A stretch of 5,356 nt of DNA from Labilibaculum sp. (GTDB lineage: Bacteria; Bacteroidota; Bacteroidia; Bacteroidales; Marinifilaceae), in NCBI GenBank assembly GCA_016743925.1, contig JADGFH010000446.1, forward strand, positions 1-5,356, read 5' to 3'. Under the pieces are notes generated by a model. It had not been told where the DNA came from and made no database searches. It worked only from the letters and a program-made list of their open reading frames with translations. The position numbers were made by a program, and so were the translations under genes. Positions 1-4,525 of this stretch are shown here, in pieces. Within the stretch, counting starts at the first letter, position 1. Every line of letters starts with the position of its first letter.

Positions 1-15
1 CCAGGGTGGAATTAG
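1..15 (+). CDS. Possible last codons of a SusD/RagB-like gene (partial)
   Basis: Frame 1 begins with Pro-Gly-Trp-Asn followed by TAG. Many SusD/RagB outer-membrane lipoproteins end in a short Asn-Pro-Gly-Tyr or Asn-Pro-Gly-Trp tail, so this could be the very end of one. A terminator-like hairpin starts 19 bases after the stop, which fits the end of a transcription unit. Only four codons are visible, so the call rests on a tail motif and context. It could equally be chance reading of non-coding sequence. Confidence 0.3.
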   Translation, partial: PGWN

Positions 16-33
16 AATAGTTAATTATTATAG

Positions 34-78
34 AAATGTCCAATTTGAGTATTTAATACTTCAAATTTGGACATTTTT
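34..78 (+). terminator. Long AT-rich hairpin with short T tail, probable terminator
   Basis: The arm at 34-53 (AAATGTCCAATTTGAGTATT) pairs with 55-76 apart from a single bulged T, leaving almost no loop at base 54. Because the tip cannot close fully, the real loop will be a few bases wider. The right arm runs into five T (74-78). It lies just after the stop at 13-15 and is best read as the terminator of the gene entering from the left. The stem is AT-rich apart from the GTCC/GGAC block. Confidence 0.55.
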
Positions 79-116
79 CATATAACTATTAAGCCCTTGA
101 TAATCTATAAGAGTAG

Positions 117-318
117 TACGAAGTATATCAAATACTTATTGTGCGTTTTGCTTATGAAATAGGCTATTCTTACGGCAAAATATGCCGCCTGTACTATAGT
201 AGCGACTATTTAATAAGATGCTACAACTGGAGCAATGCAAATTGGAAAAGATGTGAATTCTAATTTGTATCAGAACCCATATTGGCCATCTGAGCCAAAT
301 GCAAGTGCTCTCGAGTAA
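117..318 (+). pseudogene. Broken plus-strand coding remnant, unassigned
   Basis: Two overlapping protein-like stretches lie in different frames. Frame 3 is open from 117 to about 257 and includes AYEIGYSYGK. Frame 1 is open from 217 to the TAA at 316-318 and encodes DATTGAMQIGKDVNSNLYQN followed by PYWPSEPNASALE. Two stops (211-216) sit just before the frame 1 piece. A strong intrinsic terminator begins 32 bases after the final stop, supporting a once-real gene end here. The NLYQNP stretch recalls SusD C-termini (NLxQNPG), but the match is too short to name a family. A free-standing 27-residue ORF from the ATG at 235 is the alternative reading. Whether this is a pseudogene or a chance ORF is undecided. 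Confidence 0.3.
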
Positions 319-350
319 TTAAGAATTTTATGTAAATATAATTAAGGAAA

Positions 351-388
351 GGTGCATTTCTACTATTGTAGAGATGCGCCCATTTTTT
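351..388 (+). terminator. Strong intrinsic terminator
   Basis: GGTGCATTTCTAC (351-363) pairs with GTAGAGATGCGCC (368-380) over 13 bp with two G-U wobbles and a four-base loop. A CA dinucleotide and then six T (383-388) follow. This is a textbook rho-independent terminator for plus-strand transcription ending near 318. The minus-strand ORF at 363-506 runs into the hairpin. Confidence 0.8.
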
Positions 389-506
389 GTACTCTTCGGA
401 CATGACAATTATTCAATCCCGTATGCTGTTTTCTATCTCGATATATTAATTCAATTTGATGTCCGACTAGTTCTAAATCAGTAGAAAAATAGAATTTGTT
501 AGCCAT
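363..506 (-). pseudogene. 47-codon ORF, possible IS4-type transposase C-terminal remnant
   Basis: An ATG at 504-506 opens 47 codons ending in TAG at 363-365, inside a terminator hairpin. Residues 4-26 carry a pattern of the kind FxFxTxxxEL followed by IELIYRDRKQ. This resembles the strand-helix region of IS4-family DDE transposases, where a Y-x2-R-x3-E-x6-K signature follows. Y22 and R25 are present, but the catalytic Glu expected next is Thr, and the remaining sequence does not look like a transposase. An in-frame stop lies directly upstream of the ATG, so no longer protein is intact. The piece is most likely a decayed fragment; the assignment is a low-confidence pattern match. A chance ORF is the alternative. 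Confidence 0.25.
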
Positions 507-513
507 TTATCTT

Positions 514-654
514 TTATTCAAGAGATTTTGAACTGACGTCAGCCTGATAGATTATCTGATTCATAGTTGTTTCAGTAGTCGTAAAGATCTCCTCGGTTAA
601 AGTTTTGCAATATATCATCCTGTCATATTGCTTTGGCTTTTGAAAAGTAGTCAT
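514..654 (-). CDS. 46-residue ORF of unknown function
   Basis: An ATG at 652-654 opens 46 codons ending in TAA at 514-516, seven bases before the next minus-strand ATG. The product begins MTTFQKPKQYDRMIYCKTLT and is polar, Thr/Gln-rich and has no hydrophobic segment. It was not recognised. No Shine-Dalgarno-like sequence precedes it, which is common in Bacteroidota. Its first 32 bases overlap, in another frame, the end of the decayed paralogue at 623-889, and it sits among other broken sequences. It may be a fragment or a chance ORF rather than a working gene. Confidence 0.2.
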   Translation of the reverse strand: MTTFQKPKQYDRMIYCKTLTEEIFTTTETTMNQIIYQADVSSKSLE

Positions 655-889
655 CAACTATTAGGTATTTTGATATTTTCTCTTTTTTTTCTATGGTTTT
701 CCAAAATAAATAGAGGCCATAGTCACGAATTGTGCTTACACACTCAATAAGTAAAGTATAGGCTTTGTCACGAATAAGTTAATTGACACTACCATCATCT
801 TTAGAACCGTTCGAAGCAGCGGTTGTTTTATACTTGCCGCAAAAGTTTGCGATGCTGTTTGCAATAAGTTGCGGTAAGCATAAAATTTT
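623..889 (-). pseudogene. Decayed, internally deleted copy of the 232-residue gene at 1251-1949
   Basis: Read on the minus strand, this stretch is clearly homologous to the C-terminal part of the intact neighbour. It reads NSIANFCGKYKTTAASNGS, then RDKAYTLL, then TIRDYGLYLFWK; the neighbour has SHSMAKLLASANGS, RDKAFTLL and SIREYGRYVFWK at the matching places. An in-frame TAA (779-781) interrupts the copy just before RDKAY. Ahead of it, in another frame, lies KFYAYRN, matching the neighbour's KFAYRN. The 12 bases GTTGCGGTAAGC are identical at 868-879 and 1605-1616. About 60 codons that separate these blocks in the intact gene are missing. After the FWK block the sequence diverges and ends at TGA 623-625. 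No N-terminal counterpart was found. It is a dead, partial tandem paralogue. Confidence 0.8.
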
Positions 890-893
890 TAAG

Positions 894-1064
894 CTATAGT
901 TTCTGGTATTTTAATTTCCCTAGCATCTTTTTTAGTTTTTTACCAGGAGTAAATATAATCCTAGATTTTTTGATGCTACTAGCATTAATATCTTCAGCAT
1001 CTTCTTTGCCTTCACTACTAATACAAGCCTGTTGATTCCATTTCTGCCCCTGTTGGATCCGATT
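894..1064 (-). pseudogene. Unassigned minus-strand ORF remnant
   Basis: The frame is open from just after a TGA (1065-1067) to TAG at 894-896, with no ATG near its beginning. The middle reads SSEGKEDAEDINASSIKKSR, strikingly charged and protein-like, then IIFTPGKKLKK. After that, a shift to the next frame gives DAREIKIPETIA and a stop before the KFYAYRN block of the neighbouring pseudogene. This suggests a frameshifted coding remnant fused to the decayed paralogue. The family was not recognised and the intact gene at 1251-1949 has no matching segment. It overlaps the left part of the 21-bp array, so part of its sequence may derive from repeats. Confidence 0.25.
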
Positions 1065-1193
1065 TCAAGCCAATGGGAAGCATATTCTAGCCTATTATTT
1101 GAGTTTTTAAGCCTATGGAATTAAAATTTGAGCCAATGGAGGGATTATATTGGGTGATTGACTTCGTTTTTAAGTCTATTGAGATGAAAAAAG
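1026..1193. repeat. Degenerate tandem array, eight units of exactly 21 bp
   Basis: A core close to AGCCTATGG recurs at 1026, 1047, 1068, 1089, 1110, 1131, 1152 and 1173, every 21 bases without an indel. Examples are AGCCTGTTG, AGCCAATGGG, AGCCTATTA, AGCCTATGG, AGCCAATGG and AGTCTATTG. The units at 1047 (CCCCTGTTGG) and 1152 (GGGTGATTG) are more diverged. The remaining 12 bases of each unit are AT-rich and variable, often ending in TTT. Twenty-one bases is seven codons. The plus strand reads as heptads such as KPMELKF-EPMEGLY (two internal stops), and the minus strand as NSIGLKT and LPIGLKS (one internal stop). Coding origin and strand are unresolved. The last unit overlaps the terminator of the gene at 1251-1949. 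Confidence 0.75.
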
Positions 1194-1226
1194 TCCCGAG
1201 GGACTGGGTGTACCAACCTCGGGGCT
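1187..1226 (-). terminator. Intrinsic terminator of the gene at 1251-1949
   Basis: On the minus strand AGCCCCGAGG pairs with CCTCGGGACT over 10 bp with one G-U wobble and a 15-base loop, followed at once by a T run (six A on the plus strand, 1187-1192). It starts 25 bases after the stop codon of the upstream minus-strand gene. Stem, spacing and T tract are textbook. Confidence 0.88.
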
Positions 1227-1250
1227 ACTAAAAATAGGCATTTTAACTAT

Positions 1251-1949
1251 TTATCCTTTGTAATTGTTGTAGTATTTTTCCTTGCGATCTTCATTTTTCC
1301 AAAATACATAACGACCATATTCTCGGATAGAAGTCATGCGTTCCGACAGTAAAGTAAAAGCCTTGTCTCTTAGTGTTTTGGTGTTGCTGCTTTCGTCGGT
1401 ACTACCATTAGCCGATGCCAATAGCTTCGCCATACTATGAGAAAGTGTTTTTACATTTTGAAGTTCTGCCACATCAAAACCAATACCACTTAACTGGTTA
1501 GGATTTTTTTCTCCTAAAACAGCCAGTTCGATTAAATCTTGTACCATATCAACATGCCCATTTCCATCGTTAATTCGCATTACCTTTGTGTGTATGTCAG
1601 CGTTGTTGCGGTAAGCGAATTTGAAATGATGCAGCATTTCATCGCGTAAATCATAGGCTGCTGGAGATTGTTCTAACCACTCTTTTTGAGCCTCTTGGCG
1701 AGCACGGTACTCACTCATCCATTGTGCTTGGCAATATCGCAATGCTCCCGATAAAGATGTTAGTTCATCTATAATAGTTGCATCTAGTCCAGCTTGCTCC
1801 AACACATCTTTGTCTTTAAGGGCTTCAATGGCTAATACTTCTGCACTAGCTGTGCATTCATCAATAGGCTGGTTTGGTAATTTTGTTTGTTCAAGCGTAA
1901 GCGCTTCAATTTTTTCTTTCCATGTTTCAAAATCGTTTTGATAATCCAT
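1251..1949 (-). CDS. Conserved-looking 232-residue helical protein of unknown function
   Basis: This is an intact ORF from ATG (1947-1949) to TAG or TAA-type stop at 1251-1253, with its own intrinsic terminator downstream. No signal peptide or membrane segment is visible, so a cytoplasmic location is inferred. The sequence is charged and Ala/Leu/Glu-rich, predicting mostly alpha-helix. Landmarks are ALRYCQAQWMSEYRARQEAQ (about 69-88), SPAAYDLRDEMLHHFKFAYR (about 95-114), a Gly-rich turn INDGNGHVDM (about 126-135), LIELAVLG (about 138-145), and a C-terminal RDKAFTLLSERMTSIREYGR then YVFWKNEDR. The polar linker ANGSTDESSN before this block may be flexible. I do not recognise the family and see no catalytic motif. 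A decayed second copy lies just downstream, so the gene belongs to a family that duplicates locally. It is transcribed away from the sigma factor gene and has a structured GC-rich leader. Confidence 0.85.
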   Translation of the reverse strand: MDYQNDFETWKEKIEALTLEQTKLPNQPIDECTASAEVLAIEALKDKDVLEQAGLDATIIDELTSLSGALRYCQAQWMSEYRARQEAQKEWLEQSPAAYDLRDEMLHHFKFAYRNNADIHTKVMRINDGNGHVDMVQDLIELAVLGEKNPNQLSGIGFDVAELQNVKTLSHSMAKLLASANGSTDESSNTKTLRDKAFTLLSERMTSIREYGRYVFWKNEDRKEKYYNNYKG

Positions 1950-1983
1950 GATTCAATAATAAATAAGTTTGTATATTTCAGGG

Positions 1984-2044
1984 CCCATCGGCCTCCTCTT
2001 CCAATCTGCCCGCAAAGTAGCTCGGTTGATGACCAGCCGATGGG
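1984..2044 (-). promoter_or_regulatory. GC-rich inverted repeat in the leader of the gene at 1251-1949
   Basis: CCCATCGGC (1984-1992) and GCCGATGGG (2036-2044) are perfect 9-bp inverted copies separated by 43 bases. The block is clearly richer in G and C than its surroundings. It ends 34 bases before the minus-strand ATG, so in that mRNA it would form a long stem closing a 43-base internal region with further short pairing options such as TCGG/CCGA. It could be a structured 5' leader (cis-regulatory RNA or protein-binding RNA) or a DNA operator. No known riboswitch class was recognised. There is no T tract after it toward the gene, so it is not a simple terminator. Confidence 0.45.
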
Positions 2045-2389
2045 TTACCTGTTTGTATCAAAAAAGAATACTAAAAAGCCTTCCATTTTGAATACGATAT
2101 TGAAGTTATGTAAATAAAATGAAAAAACAAGCTGTCAAATGTGTCAAGTTGAATTATTAGATTAAATCTAATTAAGCTTAACATTTATTGTGGTATTTGT
2201 GTTAAGTATATTAAGCAGGGGTTTGAAAGACTATTAGCTGCACATTTTATACCAATAAGTGGTATTTGGTCATTAATATTTGAATCCATCTGCCTCTTTT
2301 TTTGTATTTTCTAATTTGGGCAGTTTCTTCATTTGTTAAATACTTTATTTGGATTTTCCTTGAGCTTTTTTACTTTTACAGATGGAAAT
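2045..2389. other. Divergent intergenic region with small palindromes
   Basis: No credible gene was seen. The region must hold the promoters of the minus-strand gene and the sigma factor gene, but no clean copy of the Bacteroidota promoter (TTTG, then TAnnTTTG) was found, only near misses such as TAATTTG at 2312-2318. It contains a 17-base palindrome ATTAGATT-A-AATCTAAT (2156-2172), overlapping TTAAGCTTAA (2172-2181), and a small stem ATACCA/TGGTAT (2249-2265). These may be operator sites, though such short palindromes are common in AT-rich DNA. Confidence 0.4.
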
Positions 2390-2941
2390 ATGAAAAATCA
2401 GGAACAAGATATTATTAGAAGATTTAAAAGGGGAGATGAGTCCGGACTCCGCCTCCTGTTCAATTTGTATTATGAACCACTTTGTGTATATGCCCATAAG
2501 TATTTCAATTCCATTGATCAAGCCGAAGACATTGTACAAGACGTTTTTATTAGCTTATGGGAAAAAAACAGACTTATTAATTTTACAGGTTCCATAAAAC
2601 CTTATCTATTTAGTATCGTTCGTAACAATTCGATTAATAAGATAAAGCAAGAGAATCGATATCGATTTGAAGAAATTGAGAACAAAGCTTTCGAGATTAT
2701 CGAAGATAAATTCGAATCTCAAGAAATGGAAGAACGCAAGTCTAAATTGTATCAGGAAATTGATCAATTACCAGAGCAATGCAAGAAAGTGTTCGAAGCG
2801 ATTATTTTTGAGAAAATGAAATATGCCGATGTTGCCGAAGAAATGGATATCTCTGTAAATACAATAAAAACTCATTATTCAAGAGCCTTAAAACAACTGC
2901 GTGGCAATTTGAATATTGTCTTTATGATAATGATGCCTTAA
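2390..2941 (+). CDS. ECF (sigma-70 family) RNA polymerase sigma factor, FecI type
   Basis: A 183-residue extracytoplasmic-function sigma factor, expected to direct RNA polymerase to the receptor operon downstream when released by its anti-sigma partner. Sigma region 2 spans about residues 22-90 and includes LFNLYYEPLCVYAHKYF and the hallmark AEDIVQDVFISLWEK (45-59). Region 4 spans about 118-172, with the helix-turn-helix YADVAEEMDISVNTIKTHYS followed by RALKQLR. The linker is short and acidic and there is no region 1 or 3, as usual for ECF factors. The protein ends in a hydrophobic tail, NIVFMIMMP. The ATG at 2390 is chosen because it starts MKNQEQDIIRRFKRGDE, the normal beginning of the family; an upstream TTG at 2333 would add an atypical hydrophobic 19 residues. 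The order with the anti-sigma and SusC genes supports a FecI-like role. Confidence 0.95.
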   Translation: MKNQEQDIIRRFKRGDESGLRLLFNLYYEPLCVYAHKYFNSIDQAEDIVQDVFISLWEKNRLINFTGSIKPYLFSIVRNNSINKIKQENRYRFEEIENKAFEIIEDKFESQEMEERKSKLYQEIDQLPEQCKKVFEAIIFEKMKYADVAEEMDISVNTIKTHYSRALKQLRGNLNIVFMIMMP

Positions 2942-3195
2942 AGGAAGTTTAAAGTGTGATTTCATTATCAGAAAGTCCTAATTACAAATCTGAAAGTGTT
3001 CGTAATACTACAATTTTACTATTAGTTATTACTAATTTATAAATTTTATTAGCCCTTAAAACCTTCCAGAATTTCTATTCTTACCTCTTTTAATTAGTGC
3101 TTATTTCTTCTTTTATTAAGGAAAATATAAATAATGTTAAAAATCTTGTCACCCATTTTTAACTTTTCCACTTATAAAGTTAAAAGAAGATAGAA
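2942..3195 (+). promoter_or_regulatory. Sigma/anti-sigma intergenic region with a hairpin before the anti-sigma start
   Basis: No gene was seen in these 254 AT-rich bases. TTTTAACTTT (3157-3166) and AAAGTTAAAA (3176-3185) form a perfect 10-bp inverted repeat with a 9-base loop, ending 10 bases before the anti-sigma ATG. It could limit ribosome access or mark an operator. GTCACCC (3149-3155) lies about 17 bases ahead of a TATAA-like TTATAA (3172-3177). This spacing is suitable for an ECF-dependent promoter that would let the sigma factor drive its own anti-sigma gene, but it is inference from spacing and no consensus is available here. A weaker stem ATTAGT/ACTAAT lies at 3021-3036. Confidence 0.35.
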
Positions 3196-4386
3196 ATGAG
3201 TTTTTCAAAAGAAGATATTATTAGTCTTATTAATTCCTATCAGCAGAATACAATTTCTGATGAAGGAATAAAACAATTAGAAAATTGGTTGGCAGAAAAT
3301 GAAAAGAATGCTGATGAATTTGCAAACTATTTGGCTTTGCTTAAAGCGAGTGGAGCGATAAGCAGTTTTACACAAATAAAGACAGAAGAGGCTTGGTCCA
3401 GAATAATTGGAACCACATCAAACACTAAAAAGCAATCAAAAACTAGTAAAATACATCTTTGGTTACCCTATGCAGCTGCTGTGGTACTGATATGTGTGAT
3501 TGGTTATTTGATGATGGATCAAGTTGAAAAAGACTATAATTTCGATAGGAATTACAATTTTGCCGAAATTTCGACCATTGGATCTAAAAAAGCAGTTTTA
3601 ATATTGAATAATGGTAATGCAATGAATTTGGATGAAAATCTGGATAGCCTAATTGCTGAAGTTGATGGTACTTTGATTAAAAATGATGCATCCAACTCTT
3701 TGACTTATAACAAGCGTAAATCAGAACAAAGCAAATTAATTTACAATCAGATTAGCATACCGCGTGGAGGAGAATATTCTTTAACATTGGCTGATGGCAC
3801 CAAGGTTTGGTTGAATTCGGAATCGACTTTAAAATATCCAGTACAGTTTGTTGGGAAAATCCGTAAAGTGGAACTAACGGGAGAAGCTTATTTTGAAGTA
3901 GCGCATAATAGGGTGAAACCGTTTATAGTTGAATCGCATGGTACGGAAGTGAAAGTGTTAGGAACCAAGTTTAATGTATCCTCATACAGTGACGAAGAGG
4001 ACATTACAACAACACTGGTAGAAGGAAGTGTTCAGGTAAGCAGTTTTGGGAGTTCTGAGTTACTGGTGCCCGGTTATCAGGCAGTTGTTAAAAAAGGTAG
4101 CAGTCAGTTTCAAGTAAACAAGGTAAACGCCGATTTGTATACATCATGGATAAACGGAGTGTTTCAATTCAAGGATCAATCTTTAGAAGAGATTTGCCAT
4201 CAGTTAAGCAGATGGTACAATGTAGAATTCTTTTTTACCGAAAATAAATATCGAGAATTAAGATTTGCTGGTGCAGCTAAAAAAAATCGACCTCTTGATT
4301 TTACATTGGAGATGATCGAGAAAATGGCTGATGTTAAGTTTGCCATAAAGGGAAATAAAATAATAGTGGGAAAATCCATTTACTAA
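3196..4386 (+). CDS. FecR-type anti-sigma factor, inner membrane, DUF4974-like C-terminus
   Basis: A 396-residue single-pass membrane regulator that in this family binds the ECF sigma factor in the cytoplasm and senses the receptor's signalling domain in the periplasm. The cytoplasmic part (about 1-86) is helical and includes IKQLENWLAENEKNADEFAN. One membrane segment follows at about 87-107 (LWLPYAAAVVLICVIGYLMM). The FecR domain covers about 186-282, with IPRGGEYSLTLADGTKVWLN, SESTLKYP, ELTGEAYFEVAH, PFIVESHGTEVKVLGTKFNV and TTTLVEGSVQV, all typical. The C-terminal part (about 316-391: SWINGVFQFKDQSLEEICHQ then LSRWYNVEFFF) matches the DUF4974/STN-like fold usual in Bacteroidota FecR proteins. 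Length is normal for the family. It starts 254 bases after the sigma gene, so the two are not translationally coupled. It precedes the receptor gene by 139 bases. Confidence 0.95.
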   Translation: MSFSKEDIISLINSYQQNTISDEGIKQLENWLAENEKNADEFANYLALLKASGAISSFTQIKTEEAWSRIIGTTSNTKKQSKTSKIHLWLPYAAAVVLICVIGYLMMDQVEKDYNFDRNYNFAEISTIGSKKAVLILNNGNAMNLDENLDSLIAEVDGTLIKNDASNSLTYNKRKSEQSKLIYNQISIPRGGEYSLTLADGTKVWLNSESTLKYPVQFVGKIRKVELTGEAYFEVAHNRVKPFIVESHGTEVKVLGTKFNVSSYSDEEDITTTLVEGSVQVSSFGSSELLVPGYQAVVKKGSSQFQVNKVNADLYTSWINGVFQFKDQSLEEICHQLSRWYNVEFFFTENKYRELRFAGAAKKNRPLDFTLEMIEKMADVKFAIKGNKIIVGKSIY

Positions 4387-4388
4387 AT

Positions 4389-4419
4389 GTCAAATTTCCA
4401 GAGGTTCTGGTAGTTTGAC
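4389..4419 (+). promoter_or_regulatory. Hairpin immediately after the anti-sigma stop codon
   Basis: GTCAAA (4389-4394) pairs with TTTGAC (4414-4419), and CCAGA (4398-4402) with TCTGG (4406-4410) around a GGT loop. A small 3x3 internal loop lies between the two stems. It begins two bases after the TAA of the anti-sigma gene. No T tract follows, so it is not a canonical terminator. It may protect the 3' end of the transcript or act with the next hairpin in the leader of the receptor gene. Confidence 0.5.
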
Positions 4420-4430
4420 GATATATTAAT

Positions 4431-4465
4431 AAAAAAAACAGGAAATGCGGACACATTCCCTGTTT
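4431..4465. terminator. Hairpin between anti-sigma and receptor genes, terminator-like chiefly on the minus strand
   Basis: AACAGGAAATG (4437-4447) pairs with CATTCCCTGTT (4454-4464) at 10 of 11 positions, with one further A-T pair outside (4436/4465) and a six-base loop. Eight A precede it, so the minus strand shows a strong stem followed by eight T. On the plus strand only TTT then AGTAG follows, a weak tail. It lies 61 bases before the receptor ATG. It may partly terminate or attenuate readthrough from the anti-sigma gene, or block antisense transcription. Confidence 0.55.
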
Positions 4466-4525
4466 AGTAGACATTAGCCATTGAGTTATGAAATCGATGG
4501 CAGTATTAATCTAGATTGTAAAGTT

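Noticed and set aside
1026..1193. CRISPR array
   Set aside because: The period is only 21 bp, with a 9-base degenerate core and no conserved repeat of CRISPR length. No cas genes are in the window.
2008..2044. tRNA-like D-arm (GTAGCTCGGTTGATGACC)
   Set aside because: The resemblance is limited to the D-loop. GCTC has no GAGC partner, and no anticodon arm, T arm or acceptor pairing could be built.
1984..2044. Terminal inverted repeats of an insertion sequence
   Set aside because: The two arms enclose only 43 bases with no coding capacity, and no target-site duplication was seen.
1887..2117. 76-codon plus-strand ORF
   Set aside because: It overlaps the 5' end of the well-supported minus-strand gene and its leader, has a Phe/Arg-rich composition unlike a real protein, and no family resemblance. 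It is a shadow ORF.
2333..2389. Upstream TTG start for the sigma factor
   Set aside because: It would add 19 mostly hydrophobic residues not seen in ECF factors. The ATG at 2390 gives the normal family N-terminus.
2345..2539. 64-codon minus-strand ORF
   Set aside because: It lies antisense to the sigma factor gene, with no independent support.
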